Positions 38,197 through 48,151 of a stretch of 64,000 nucleotides of DNA are shown here, piece by piece (positions within the stretch are counted from its first letter, which is position 1; each line of letters starts with the position of its first letter). The notes beneath the pieces are model-generated. The model searched no databases and was not told the origin of the DNA. It saw only the letters and a list, made by a program, of their open reading frames with translations. The position numbers and the translations under genes are program-made. The stretch comes from Thermoplasmata archaeon (lineage in GTDB: Archaea; Thermoplasmatota; Thermoplasmata; Methanomassiliicoccales; Methanomethylophilaceae): assembly GCA_015063135.1 (NCBI GenBank), contig SUTA01000006.1, forward strand, positions 1-64,000. The letters are read 5' to 3'.

Positions 38197-38934
38197 TCGG
38201 ACGTCGATGTGCTTGACCTTGGCGTAGACCTTGGCGAGCGCGCGGCCCACGCATCCGCACTGGTGGAAGGTGGTGTAGACGACCTTGTTGCTGATGTGCG
38301 ACTCGCCTACCTCCCTCTTGTTGAAGATATAGTGCACGCTGGTGATCTTCAGGTCCCTGGGGCCGAACTTCAGGAGATCGAGCAGAACCTTCCAGCCCTG
38401 CATCTCGAGCTGGTCCCAGTTGTCCTTGATGACGGGGATGAAGACGTCGGTCCTTCCCGCGATGAGGCCGCTCATGACGTCCTTGGAGATGGGCTTCCTG
38501 TGCCACATGAGGAACAGGTCGGCGAAGATGGTGAACACCCAGGAGCCTGCCCAGCGGGTGAATCCCATGGCGGTCCTGTCGTCCCTGGTCCCGATGCAGA
38601 GGTCGCAGCCCTTCTCCATCTCCTCGTACATGCCCTTGAGGACCTCCGGCGGGTGCTGGAAGTCGCAGTCGAAGGTCATGAAGTAGTCGGTGCCGCACTC
38701 GAGGATGCCCTGGAAGACACTGGCCGCGAGGCCCCTCTCCTCTGGCTTCCTGACGATCATGATGGTTAGGGGATCGTTGAGCGCATCGATCAGCTCCTTG
38801 GAGCGGTCGGTGGAGTTGTCGTCCATGAACATGACCTTGAAGTCGGGGTACATCTCCCTGAGGGTCTTCGCCATGTTCACTACGTTGTTCTCCTCGTTGA
38901 GGGTGGGGATGACGACTGTGCATGTTCCGGGCAT
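38197..38934 (-). CDS. GT2 polyprenyl/dolichyl-phosphate sugar synthase (DPM1-like)
   Basis: 245 residues. VVIPTLNEENNV (nucleotide-binding start), MDDNSTDRS and FDCDFQHPPE (DXD) are the GT2 DPM1/GtrB signatures. No C-terminal membrane helices, so it is a soluble/peripheral enzyme. It supplies lipid-linked sugar to the GT-C transferases nearby. The frame ends …VKHIDV before CGA 38197-38199, separated by one base from the gtrA CGA on the other strand; TGA follows at 38161. Confidence 0.85.
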
Positions 38935-38980
38935 TCGGATCGGCTCCTAATCTGCATTGGGTATAAGATAAATTGGTGGT

Positions 38981-39000
38981 CGGAGGGGCCTCCCCCTCCG
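38981..39000 (-). terminator. GC hairpin after the BCAT gene
   Basis: CGGAGGGG-CCTC-CCCCTCCG, an 8-bp perfect stem 6 nt beyond the aminotransferase stop. Confidence 0.55.
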
Positions 39001-39006
39001 GCCGGT

Positions 39007-39945
39007 TCACTCGACGTAGTCCAGCCAGGCGTCGTACTTGGGGTCCTTGCCGGTCGCGATGTCCACGAACTTCTTGTGGATCTCGGTGGCGACCTTCCCG
39101 ACCTTGCCGTCGCCGATGACGCGGCCGTCGATCATGGTGACGGGGCCGATCTCGGCTGCGGTTCCGGTCATCCAGACCTCGTCCGCGGAGATGAGCTCGG
39201 ACCTGGTGATCTCCTTCTCGACGACGGTGTACCCGAGGTCCCTTGCTACGGTGATAATGGAGTCCCTGGTGATGCCCTCGAGGATGCACTCGGAGACGGC
39301 GGGGGTGTAGATGACGCCCTTGCGGTAGATGAAGATGTTCTCTCCGGTGCACTCCGCGACATGGCCGACGGAGTTCAGCATGACGGCCTCGTCGCATCCC
39401 TGGCGGAGGGCCTCCCTCTTGGCGAGGGTGGAGGTGACGTAGGTCCCGTTGACCTTGGCGCCTGCGGGGGCGCAGAGGTTGTCGGGCCTGTGCCAGGAGG
39501 ATGTGATCAGCTTGGCGCCTGCGGAGGCGTCCTCGCCGAGGTAGGATCCCATGTAGATGCAGCAGATGGACAGGGAGGAGGGGACCTTCGTGGGGTTGAG
39601 ACCGACCTCCTCTCCGGAGAGGAACACGGTGGGCTTGATGTAGTCGGTGGTGAAGCCCAGCTTCTGGTTCTCCCTGATGATGGTCTTGTGGGCCTCGATG
39701 ATGTCCTGGGCGGTCATCATCTTGCCGTTGACCTTGGGCTCGATCCCCATGATCTTGCAGCCGTCCATCAGCCTCTTGACGTGGTCCTTCAGCCTGAAGA
39801 CCGCGGGGCCCTTGGGGGTGTTGTAGACCCTGATGCCCTCGAAGACGCCGGTTCCGTAGTTGAGGCAGTGGCAGAGGACGTGGACCTTCGCGTCCTCCCA
39901 GTTGATGATGTTACCGTCCAGCCAGATCTTCTTTGCCTTCTGCAT
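39007..39945 (-). CDS. ilvE: Branched-chain amino acid aminotransferase
   Basis: 312 residues, class IV PLP enzyme. FEGIRVYNT with downstream GTYVTSTLAKREA (PLP lysine in the latter region) and the C-terminal EITRSELISADEVWMTGTAAEIGPV are the BCAT signatures. It interconverts Val/Leu/Ile with their keto acids. ATG 39945 follows AGAGGAATCACA. True TGA stop. The upstream 190 nt separate it from purH on the same strand and include its terminator. Confidence 0.93.
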   Translation of the reverse strand: MQKAKKIWLDGNIINWEDAKVHVLCHCLNYGTGVFEGIRVYNTPKGPAVFRLKDHVKRLMDGCKIMGIEPKVNGKMMTAQDIIEAHKTIIRENQKLGFTTDYIKPTVFLSGEEVGLNPTKVPSSLSICCIYMGSYLGEDASAGAKLITSSWHRPDNLCAPAGAKVNGTYVTSTLAKREALRQGCDEAVMLNSVGHVAECTGENIFIYRKGVIYTPAVSECILEGITRDSIITVARDLGYTVVEKEITRSELISADEVWMTGTAAEIGPVTMIDGRVIGDGKVGKVATEIHKKFVDIATGKDPKYDAWLDYVE

Positions 39946-40098
39946 TGTGATTCCTCTTGATGCGCGGCAGCGCGCATAGGGGTTCCTGCGCTGCCGTAAC
40001 TGATGCGCGCACACTCGTGCGTTTATAGATAACTTTCGCAGAATCCTCCCATATACCAGCGGGATTCGGATGGATCGGATGAAAATGAGGGGAAAATG

Positions 40099-40125
40099 GA
40101 GGGGCCGCATCCTCGGCGGCCCCTC
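40099..40125 (-). terminator. GC hairpin after purH
   Basis: GAGGGGCCGC (40099-40108), 7-nt loop, GCGGCCCCTC (40116-40125): 10-bp perfect stem 14 nt beyond the purH TGA. Confidence 0.6.
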
Positions 40126-40138
40126 GGATAGGAAGGTT

Positions 40139-41692
40139 TCAGTGCCTGAACACGCGGCATCCGGTGAAGACCATCGCCATGCCGTGCTCGTTGGCGGCCT
40201 GGATGACCTCCTCGTCCCTGATGCTGCCGCCGGGCTGGATGATGGCGGTGACGCCCGCGGCCGCGGCCTCGTCCACGCCGTCCCTGAACGGGAAGAACGC
40301 GTCCGATGCCATGACGCAGCCCTGGGTGGGCTCGTTGGCCTTCATGCTGGCAATCTTGGCGGAATCGACGCGGCTCATCTGGCCGGCGCCGATGCCGACG
40401 GCGCGCTCGCCCCTGACGTACACGACGGCGTTGGAGGTGACGTGCTTGGCCAGCTTCCAAGCGAACAGGAGGGAGTGGATCTCCTCCTCGGTGGGTGCCC
40501 TGTTGGTGACGACCTTGAGGTTCTTGGGGTCGATGACTACGTCCTCGTCGGTCTGGACGAGCATCCCGCCCTGGACCCTCTTCATCTTGCACTCCCTCTT
40601 GCGGTACTGCGGGCCGATGGGGGCGTTGGTCCTCAGGAGGCGGATGTTCTTCTTGACCTCCATGATCTCGATGGCCCCGTCCTCGTAGGAGGGGCAGATG
40701 ACCGCTTCCACGAAGTGCTGGGATATCTCCTCCGCGACCTGCTTGGTGCAGGGCCTGTTGAGGCAGATGACGCAGCCGAAGGCGGACAGCGGGTCGACGT
40801 TGTAGGCGGTCATGAAGGCGTCGTAGATGTTATCGGCGGAGGCCAGCCCGCAGGGGTTGGTGTGCTTCATGACGACGGCGGTGGGCTTCTCGAAGTCCAT
40901 GCAGATGTCCAGGGCCTTGTCCAGGTCCAGGATGTTGTTGTAGGACAGCTGCTTGCCGTGGTCGATGAGCTCCGCGTTGGCCACGGAGTTGCCGGGGGTG
41001 AAGGGGTCCCTATAGAACGCGGCCTTCTGGTTGGGGTTCTCCCCGTACCTGAGGTCCTCGACCTTCTCCAGCGGGATGGGGTAGGAGGACGGGAATCCCT
41101 CGATGAACCTGGCGGACATCTGGGATGCGATCATGGCGTCGTAGTTGGCGGTGGTCACGAAGGCCTGCGCCATGAGCCTCTCGTGGAGGCCGGCGTCCAG
41201 CTCGCCCTTGGACTTGAGCTGGTCCAGGATCTCGGCGTACTGGGACGGGTCGGTGACGACGGCGACCGACTGGTAGTTCTTGGCGGCGGCGCGGATCATG
41301 CTGGGGCCGCCGATGTCGATGTTCTCGACGATGTCCTCGAAGGATACGCCGGGCTTCAGGACGGTCTGCTTGAAGGGGTAGAGGTTGATGACCACCATGT
41401 CGATGGGCTCGATGCCCTTCTCCCTGATGGCATCCATGTGCTCCTTGACGTCCCTGCGCGCCAGGATACCCGCGTGCACCTTGGGGTGCAGGGTCTTGAC
41501 GCGGCCGTCGAGCATCTCGGGGAAGCCGGTGAGCTCGGAGACCTCGGCGACCTTGATGCCGTTCTCTTTCAGAAGCTTGTAGGTGCCGCCGGTGGAGATG
41601 ATCTCAACACCTGCGGAGGACAGTCCCTTGGCGAAATCCACAATTCCGGATTTGTCGGAGACGCTGATGATTGCCTTCTTGATCTTTGCCAA
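40139..41692 (-). CDS. purH: Bifunctional AICAR transformylase / IMP cyclohydrolase
   Basis: 517 residues, full length. N-terminal MGS-like IMP cyclohydrolase (AIISVSDKSGIVDFAKGL, STGGTYKLL) and C-terminal transformylase (MKHTNPCGLA, RYGENPNQKAAFY, IQPGGSIRD). It performs the last two steps of IMP synthesis. Start is TTG 41692; the longer ORF to 41794 crosses the promoter (TTATATACG, about 41748-41756). Many archaea use PurP/PurO instead, so this bacterial-type enzyme is worth noting. TGA stop. Confidence 0.94.
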   Translation of the reverse strand: MAKIKKAIISVSDKSGIVDFAKGLSSAGVEIISTGGTYKLLKENGIKVAEVSELTGFPEMLDGRVKTLHPKVHAGILARRDVKEHMDAIREKGIEPIDMVVINLYPFKQTVLKPGVSFEDIVENIDIGGPSMIRAAAKNYQSVAVVTDPSQYAEILDQLKSKGELDAGLHERLMAQAFVTTANYDAMIASQMSARFIEGFPSSYPIPLEKVEDLRYGENPNQKAAFYRDPFTPGNSVANAELIDHGKQLSYNNILDLDKALDICMDFEKPTAVVMKHTNPCGLASADNIYDAFMTAYNVDPLSAFGCVICLNRPCTKQVAEEISQHFVEAVICPSYEDGAIEIMEVKKNIRLLRTNAPIGPQYRKRECKMKRVQGGMLVQTDEDVVIDPKNLKVVTNRAPTEEEIHSLLFAWKLAKHVTSNAVVYVRGERAVGIGAGQMSRVDSAKIASMKANEPTQGCVMASDAFFPFRDGVDEAAAAGVTAIIQPGGSIRDEEVIQAANEHGMAMVFTGCRVFRH

Positions 41693-41825
41693 ATGCGAAC
41701 CCCCATGAGAGCCGCATACCGACGTATGCGTGTGCTGTATCGGGTGCCCGTATATAAGCGGTCGGAACCTACCCGCGCGCCCCGGCCCGGGCAATCAAAT
41801 TAAAGCATCCGCCCCATTATCATCC

Positions 41826-42425
41826 ATGGCCCTGAGGAGGAAGGAGCTGGAGATGGCCCTGCAGAAGGTCCGCAATTTCGATGACCCAGATCCCTCCCTC
41901 GAGCAGTACATGACCCCCGCATGGATGGCCTCCGAGATCCTGTTCGAGGCCTACCGCCTCGGGGACGTGGAGGGGATGAAGGTCATCGACCTCGGATGCG
42001 GCACCGGCATGTTCTCCATCGGAGCCTGGCTCATGGGTGCCGGGATGGTCAGGGGGTTCGATGCGTCGGAGAAGGCCCTCTCAGTGGCGGTGCTCAACGC
42101 GGAGGATCTGGGCGCGGAGGTCGATTTCGTCCAATGCGACGTGTCCCGGGTCTCCGAGGGCGCCGACACCGTGTTCATGAACCCGCCGTTCGGCTGCCAG
42201 ACCCGCAGGGCGGACCGCCCGTTCCTGGACAAGGCCCTGGAATGCGCGGAAGTCGTCTACTCCATCCACATGGCCAACTCCCTGGACTTCGTCAGGGAGT
42301 ACGTGGAATCCAAGGGCCGCCGTATCGACTCCTCTATAACTTATAAGTACGAAATCCCTCATACTTTCGCGTTCCATAAGAGGACGAAGATGGCGGTCGA
42401 TGTCGCGGCCGTCCGCATAAGGTGA
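41826..42425 (+). CDS. METTL5-like SAM-dependent N6-adenine methyltransferase
   Basis: 199 residues. SAM motif I VIDLGCGTGMFSIGA (about 54-68) and the catalytic NPPFG (about 119-123) of N6-adenine methyltransferases. Length and C-terminal FHKRTKMAVDVAAVRIR agree with the archaeal METTL5-like/COG2263 group, which modifies rRNA. It starts at ATG 41826 and is followed at 6 nt by the exosome subunit, so the RNA-related genes form an operon. TGA stop. Confidence 0.88.
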   Translation: MALRRKELEMALQKVRNFDDPDPSLEQYMTPAWMASEILFEAYRLGDVEGMKVIDLGCGTGMFSIGAWLMGAGMVRGFDASEKALSVAVLNAEDLGAEVDFVQCDVSRVSEGADTVFMNPPFGCQTRRADRPFLDKALECAEVVYSIHMANSLDFVREYVESKGRRIDSSITYKYEIPHTFAFHKRTKMAVDVAAVRIR

Positions 42426-42431
42426 ATCATC

Positions 42432-42992
42432 ATGTCTAACACAGAGCTCGTTTTCCCCGGCCAGGAGGTCGCAATCGAAGAGGAGTACCTCGGCGGGGAG
42501 GGCACATTCGCGGAGGACGGAATCGTCTACGCATCCCAGATAGGCGTACTGGAGCTCGACGACGCGGAGTGCGTCGCCAGGGTCATCGCCTGCAACCCCC
42601 CCAACGTCCTCAAGATCGGGGACATAGTCTTCGGCGTCGTCGCCGACATCAGGAGCACCATGGCCACCGCCGACGTCGTCGGCAAGGAGGGGTGCGACAG
42701 GACGCTGGGAGGCGACACCTACGCCACGATCCACGTCTCCAAGATCTCATCCAAATACACCGACGACGTGTCCAAGGAGATGAGGAAGGGGGACTTCATA
42801 CGCGCCAGGGTCACGGCCATCAAGCCCGCCCTCCAGCTCACGACCAAGGACGACCACCTCGGCGTCATCCGCTCCCAGTGCTTCCACTGCAAGACCGAGA
42901 TGGTCAGGAAGGGCAACGAGCTGATGTGCCCCGAGTGCAGGACCAAGGTCACCAGGAAGCTGGCGGACGACTACGGCGACGTCAAGTTCTGA
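42432..42992 (+). CDS. csl4: Exosome RNA-binding subunit Csl4
   Basis: 186 residues. N-terminal beta domain (FPGQEVAIEEEYLGGEGTF), S1 domain (KIGDIVFGVVADIR…ATIHVSKI) and C-terminal zinc ribbon CFHCKTEM…CPECRTKV. It caps the archaeal exosome and recruits RNA and DnaG. TGA stop, 3 nt before the next ATG. Confidence 0.93.
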   Translation: MSNTELVFPGQEVAIEEEYLGGEGTFAEDGIVYASQIGVLELDDAECVARVIACNPPNVLKIGDIVFGVVADIRSTMATADVVGKEGCDRTLGGDTYATIHVSKISSKYTDDVSKEMRKGDFIRARVTAIKPALQLTTKDDHLGVIRSQCFHCKTEMVRKGNELMCPECRTKVTRKLADDYGDVKF

Positions 42993-42995
42993 GCC

Positions 42996-43619
42996 ATGAA
43001 GCTAGTCTCCCTGATGTCCAACGGGATCGACTCCCCCGTGGCCTCGTACATCATGAGCCGCGCAGGCGCCGATGTCATTCTGCTCCACATGGACAACCGC
43101 CCGTTCACGGACGACCGCTCCATGGAGAACGTGAGGGCCCTCGCCGAGAAACTTAGGGAGGCCACCGGCAAGGACATCCCCTTATACTCCGCCCCCCACG
43201 GGGAAAACCAGAAGGCAATCTCCGAGGGCTGCGACTCCAACTACCAGTGCGTGATGTGCAAGATCGTCATGCAGAGGACGGCGGTGGAGCTGGCCAAGAG
43301 GCTCGGGGCCTCCGGCGTCATCATGGGCGACTCCCTGGGACAGGTCGCATCGCAGACCCTCAGGAACATCCGCGCCGAGAGCATAGGGCTGGACCTCCCC
43401 ATCGTGAGACCGCTCATAGGCATGGACAAGACCGAGATCGTGAGCCTCGCCAGGGAGATCGGGACCTTCGACATCTCCATCCGCCCCACGGACGGGTGCC
43501 TGGCGCTGCCCCCGAAGGTCGTCGTCGACGCCGATCCCGAGAAGAGCCACGATTTCATGCAGGCCATCGACGTCAGGGCGCTGGCCAAGCGCACCGCGGA
43601 TGCCGCGGTGCTCCTGCGA
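42996..43619 (+). CDS. ThiI-like PP-loop sulfurtransferase/adenylase domain protein
   Basis: 207 residues. LMSNGIDSPVASYIMSRAG is the ThiI PP-loop (usually SGGIDSPVA; Asn replaces the first Gly here), and CVMCKIVMQRTA plus MGDSLGQVASQTL are the ThiI-type continuation. The THUMP and NFLD domains of full ThiI are absent, so it is a stand-alone adenylation/thiolation domain, perhaps for tRNA s4U8 or thiazole synthesis. Follows csl4 by 3 nt. The frame ends …ADAAVLL before CGA 43617-43619; a TGA at 43637 follows and lies within the next operator. Confidence 0.8.
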
Positions 43620-43630
43620 ATGCGGGATTA

Positions 43631-43647
43631 TTGGTGAATACATCCAA
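43631..43647 (+). promoter_or_regulatory. 17-bp TTGG-N9-CCAA operator before a small membrane protein
   Basis: TTGGTGAATACATCCAA, joined to the promoter AATTAAATAGG (43646-43656). Same half-sites and spacing as the sites at 11602, 44244 and 48152. Confidence 0.5.
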
Positions 43648-43676
43648 TTAAATAGGTCCGATACGGTCATCTGCCC

Positions 43677-44168
43677 ATGGCTTATGGATCCAACAACTCC
43701 GGCATGGCAGTGGTCCTCGTAGGCCTCATGCTGATAGGGTCTCTGGCATTCTTCCTCTTCGCCCAGACCTGGACGTCCCTCAATCCCGATCCTGCGGAGG
43801 ACCCCCACGAGTACGCGGTGACTGGTACCATCGGCGGCGAGGTGTGCACCGGGGCCGGGAGCTCCGAGTACAGGCACGAATCCTCCAACGTGTACACCTA
43901 CCAGTTCGTCTACGAGGTCTCATCCCCCTCCCAGACCGTCAAGGGGGATTTCGGCCTCATATGCGATAGGGACGGCACCCCCATCTCCGACCTGTACACC
44001 TATGTCGGGAGCGGCGAGATCGACGGCACACCTGTGACCGTATGGAAATGGTCGGAGCACGGCAAGGATTACAGAATCTGGATAGCCTCCGAGTGCAAGG
44101 TCATGGAGTTTCTGGTCCAGGGCGGGGATCTGGACATCCGCGGGGACCTTCTCGCAGAGGGCAGCCGA
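43677..44168 (+). CDS. Small membrane-anchored extracytoplasmic protein, unknown function
   Basis: 163 residues. One N-terminal transmembrane helix (AVVLVGLMLIGSLAFFLFAQ), then a beta-rich outer domain (YTYQFVYEVSS…TPVTVWKWSEHGKDYRIWIASECKVMEFLVQGG). No family recognised. It lies directly before the first ABC importer and shares its operator, so a part in the same uptake function is inferred. The frame ends …LLAEGS before CGA 44166-44168; what follows is T-rich and includes the next promoter, to TAG 44243. Confidence 0.6.
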
Positions 44169-44243
44169 CCCCTCCCTTTTTCACTCCACCTTCCATCCGA
44201 CTCGATTTTAAGTGCACCTAATCAATTAAATAGGGCGAACTAG

Positions 44244-44260
44244 TTGGATTAATGGTCCAA
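44244..44260 (+). promoter_or_regulatory. 17-bp TTGGA-N7-TCCAA operator before the first importer
   Basis: TTGGATTAATGGTCCAA lies between the TATA region (AATTAAATAGGG, 44224-44235) and ATG 44274, covering the expected transcription start, a position typical of repression. Confidence 0.65.
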
Positions 44261-44273
44261 TTAAGGTGTTCAG

Positions 44274-45713
44274 ATGGGTTGGGGCAAGATAGCAGCCGTC
44301 CTGGCATCAGCCGTCGTAATAGCCGTAACGGCCGCCGCCCTCATGGGGAGCAGCTTCGAGGCCGAGACGGAAGGCGATCTCAACAAGTCCGCCCTGGATT
44401 CCTATCTGAAAAACCAATACGACAACGCGGACAGCTACCCGACCCGCCTGTTGATCCTCGGCAATGCCGACATGGACGATGACTTGGACGAGGACGATAT
44501 GGCCCTCATCGAGCTCACCGCATCCGCTCAGTACGACTACGTCTCGAGCTACTTCTGCGATGCCAACTACGACGGGGTCATCGACTCCCTGGACGCGGAC
44601 ATGGTGCGCGAGCTCATGGACCTGGACTACGCCGGGACCGTGAACTACCTCAACTGCGACTTCAAGATACGCAGCTACGACATGGGCATGCCGCTCAGGA
44701 CCTCGAACATCCTCACCCAGACCCTCGAGATGCTCTGCGTCCTCTGCCCCGAGTCCGTCGTAGCCGTGGACGACAGGTGCTCCGAGACCGGCATACAGGG
44801 CCAGTACTGGAAGGAGTTCGCATCCGTCCTGGATTACGGCAAGATGGGGCATGTGGGCTCCCACAAGGCCCCCAGCGCCGAGAAGTACCTGATGGTCGCC
44901 AAGGAGTACGGCGACGGGTACCTGACCGCGGTCATGAACTCCGAGTACGCGCAGAGCACCGGATACATGGAGAAGCAGCTGTCCAACACCACCGTGCAGA
45001 TCGTCCGCATCCCCTCCTGGGAGAGGGGAGGCATCTGCTGCGGGATGCTCACCCTCGGCTACATGTTCCACAGCTACGGGACGGCCGTGGACTGGGTCGC
45101 ATGGCACGACAGCTACTACGATGACATAATGGACAGGGTGTCCAAGCTGGCCGACGACCAGAGGAAGAAGGCGGTCGTATCGGTCCTGGGCGACACCGAC
45201 ATCTCTAGCCTGGACAAGTTCCAGATCAATTTCACGACCTCCGGGGAATACCAGAACCTGGTCCGCATGGGCGTCATCGACGTGGGCGGGCAGTACCTGA
45301 GAGACAAGGGCCTGGCCGGGGCCCAGTGGGAGGTCGAGATCAGCAGGGAGAGCTTCATCGCGATGTACACCGACTACGGCATCGACTGCCTCATAGGCAC
45401 CATCCCGGGGCCGTACAACGTCTCCCCCCTGAACCCCAAGAACCCCTCGGCTCAGGACAACTACGTCAAGGTCGAGAAGTTCCTGGACGACTACTGCGGC
45501 GGAATACCCCTGCAGGTCATCGGCTGGGAGTACGCCACCGGGCCGATGGAGATAACCTACCTGGCGATGCTGGCCGGGGCCCTCTACGGATGGGAGTACG
45601 ACATAGAGTCGATGGTCAACGAGGGGCTGCAATGGATGCACGTCTACGGCACAGGGGAGGGCCAGTGGACGTACGAGACGATCAAGGATACCTTCCTGTG
45701 CCCGGTGCTCCGA
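44274..45713 (+). CDS. ABC importer substrate-binding protein with dockerin-like EF-hand module
   Basis: 479 residues. Signal/anchor helix (IAAVLASAVVIAVTAAALM), then a dockerin-like pair of Ca-binding repeats, LGNADMDDDLDEDDMALIE and DANYDGVIDSLDADMVRELM, then a BtuF/FepB-like binding domain. The two downstream genes are its FecCD-type permease and ATPase. Ligand may be an iron chelate, haem or corrinoid; sequence does not decide. Fusion of a dockerin-like module to a binding protein is unusual. It is preceded by the palindromic operator. The frame ends …FLCPVL before CGA 45711-45713; TGA 45728 follows five codons later. Confidence 0.8.
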
Positions 45714-45732
45714 GGCCGACGGCGGTGAGTGA

Positions 45733-46878
45733 ATGTCTAAGCTGAAGATCAGAACCAAGGTTGCGGAGCTCGGGAAGGGGGTGCGCCTGTCCAACGTCGC
45801 ATCCCGCAAGTACCGGGACTCCGACACCGCCACGGCCTCGCAGAGGGCCGTCGCCGACTACAAGGCGTACAGGTACGCCAAGACCCTGATGCTCATCGTG
45901 GTCGCACTGCTGTGCCTGGTGGCCCTCGGAGTGGACATAGGGCTGGGACCGTACCACATAGACTTCCTGGACGTCTACCGGGCGATATTCGACCGCCTGG
46001 GCGACTGGGGAGGCACGATGACCACCGACGAGAAGGTCGTGTGGGACCTCAGGATGCCCCGCGTGCTGACCGCGCTGTTCGCCGGGATGGGCCTGGCGAT
46101 GGCCGGTGCGGCCATGCAGAGCATGATGAAGAACCCCCTGGCGGACCCGTACACCACGGGCATATCCTCGGGTGCGGCGCTGGGCGCCACCCTGGCGATG
46201 ACGATGGGGATCTTCCTCATCCCGGGGACCTTCGGGACAGTCGTGAACGCCTTCGTGTTCGCGCTCATCCCCGCCGGGTTCATAATCGCCATGTCCGTCT
46301 ATCGCAAGCCCTCGCCGGCGATGATCATCCTGTCCGGGATATCGCTGATGTACATCTTCAACGCCATCCAGTCGTACCTCATGCTGGTGGCAGACCCGAA
46401 CGCCGCATCCAGCGTGTACGCATGGACCATCGGCTCGTTGAACCAGGCCTCCTGGGACAACCTGCCGTTCATATTCTGCGTTTCCCTGCTGGGGGGCATC
46501 GCCCTGATGTACATGGCCAGGGTGCTGAACACCATGAACTCCGGGGACGCCTACTCCAAGAGCATCGGGATAAACGTCAACAGGGCCCGCATCATCGTCC
46601 TGGTGACCATCTCGGTGGTCGCTGCGGGGATAGTGTCGTTCACCGGGATCATCGGCTTCATCGGGCTGGTGGGGCCGCACATCGCCCGCATGTTCGTGGG
46701 ATCGGACAACAAGATCCTGATCCCCGCCGCGGGGCTGATGGGCGCCGGGCTAATGCTGCTGGCGGACTGCGTGGTGCAGACCGTGGCCGAGACCATGCCC
46801 ATAGGGATAATCACATCGATCATCGGAGGGCCGGTGTTCATGCTGCTGATCCTCAGGCAGAAGAGGGAGGTCTGGTGA
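45733..46878 (+). CDS. FecCD/BtuC-family ABC permease
   Basis: 381 residues, about ten transmembrane helices. Family motifs RMPRVLTALFAGMGLAMAGAAMQ, NPLADPYTTGISSGAALGA and IGFIGLVGPHIARM (coupling helix) are all present. Long N-terminal cytoplasmic extension of about 55 residues before helix 1. Starts 19 nt after the binding-protein stop; TGA stop adjoining the ATPase start. Confidence 0.93.
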   Translation: MSKLKIRTKVAELGKGVRLSNVASRKYRDSDTATASQRAVADYKAYRYAKTLMLIVVALLCLVALGVDIGLGPYHIDFLDVYRAIFDRLGDWGGTMTTDEKVVWDLRMPRVLTALFAGMGLAMAGAAMQSMMKNPLADPYTTGISSGAALGATLAMTMGIFLIPGTFGTVVNAFVFALIPAGFIIAMSVYRKPSPAMIILSGISLMYIFNAIQSYLMLVADPNAASSVYAWTIGSLNQASWDNLPFIFCVSLLGGIALMYMARVLNTMNSGDAYSKSIGINVNRARIIVLVTISVVAAGIVSFTGIIGFIGLVGPHIARMFVGSDNKILIPAAGLMGAGLMLLADCVVQTVAETMPIGIITSIIGGPVFMLLILRQKREVW

Positions 46879-46879
46879 C

Positions 46880-47665
46880 ATGACCGTCCGCATCACGGCA
46901 GAGAACCTCGGGGCGGCGTACGGGGGCAACGTCATCTGGAAGGGCATAAACCTGGACATGGGCGAGCCCGGGCTGATAAGCATCCTGGGACCCAATGGAG
47001 CCGGGAAATCCACGTTCATGTACATGGTCAACAAGATACTGGAGCCCGCCGAGGGAAGGGTCCTGATCAACGGCGAGGACATCATGGACCTCACGTTCAA
47101 GGACATAGCCAAGCTGATCGCCTATGTCCCGCAGGCGTCTGGCGAGACGTTCGCCATGACCGTCATGGACACCGTCCTCATGGGCAGGTACCCCCACTCC
47201 GGGTACGCGCTGACGGAGGAGGACCTGGAGATCGCGGCGGACTGCTTGGAGAAGATGCACATGGCGGAGTTCGCCATGAGGAACTTCAACGAGCTCTCCG
47301 CGGGCCAGCACCAGAGGGTGATGATAGCCAGGGGCCTGGCGCAGGAGCCGGAGCTCCTGATGCTGGACGAGCCCACCTCCAACCTGGACATATACCACCA
47401 GATCCGCACGATGAGGCTCCTGAGGGACATCGCCCATCAGAAGGGCATCATGGTCCTGGTGATCTGCCACGACCTGAACATAGCCGCGAAGTTCTCCGAC
47501 AGGATCATAATGTTCCAAAAAGGCAGCATATATGCCGACGGCACCGCCGCCGAGGTGCTGACGGCCAAGACCATCAAGGATGTGTACAACGTCGACGCGG
47601 ACGTCATCGAGGTCAAGGGGCGCCCGTACGTGATATACCACAACGAGGGCGACGCGGACGAGCGA
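46880..47665 (+). CDS. FecE/BtuD-family ABC ATPase
   Basis: 261 residues. Walker A GPNGAGKST (about 37-45), Q-loop VPQ, signature LSAGQHQR, Walker B LLMLDEPTSNLD, H-loop ICHD. Forms the importer with the two genes before it. The protein ends …GDADE before CGA 47663-47665. The conventional ORF adds 155 residues antisense to the small convergent gene, ending at 48130, which has no support. Confidence 0.92.
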
Positions 47666-47725
47666 TCCTTAACGCCGAGTGCCTCCCCCGCGTCTCGGCA
47701 CTCCACGGCCTGGCTATCGGCGGTT

Positions 47726-47995
47726 TCGGTAGTACCTGCGGGGATAGAATGCAGGGCAGGAGTCGATCTCCTCCTGGTCGTAGACCATGTCGATTGTGAC
47801 CCTGCTGATGTACATGGACTGCACGCGGGAGATGTACAGGAAATGATCGCCCACCGGAATCTTGATGTCGCTCTCCTTCGGGGGCTTGACCGATGTCGGG
47901 ACGAGGGCGGGGCCCATACAGGCGGTGCAGACTCTGTAGTCGCAGCCCTGCTCGATGATGAGCTTCTTCACATCGTCGTCCACGGTGATTTCCAT
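47726..47995 (-). CDS. Small conserved-looking protein, function unknown
   Basis: 89 residues, soluble, with one CxxC (CTACMGPAL) and alternating basic/hydrophobic strands (DIKIPVGDHFLYISRVQSMYISRVTIDMVY). ATG 47995 is chosen because a strong TATA (TTTTATATAC, about 48016-48025) gives a leaderless start; an upstream GTG at 48061 would place the promoter inside the gene. No family recognised. The frame ends …RRYY before CGA 47726-47728, then AAC CGC CGA TAG. It lies between the two importers and diverges from the second. Confidence 0.6.
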
Positions 47996-48151
47996 GCCTG
48001 GGCGATGGAACGGCTTGTATATAAAAGACCCATAGCGACCCTTCTCTTTGACATAATCCACGCGTGTTCATTAAGTAACGGATGGCTTTTTTATTTTATA
48101 TTTAAGATTATGCATTTACTTATAATATGAGAACGTCAATGTGGATGGTAA

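Noticed and set aside
46880-48130. ABC ATPase with a 155-residue C-terminal extension
   Set aside because: The extension is antisense to the gene at 47726-47995 and has no coding character; the ATPase is complete before CGA 47663.
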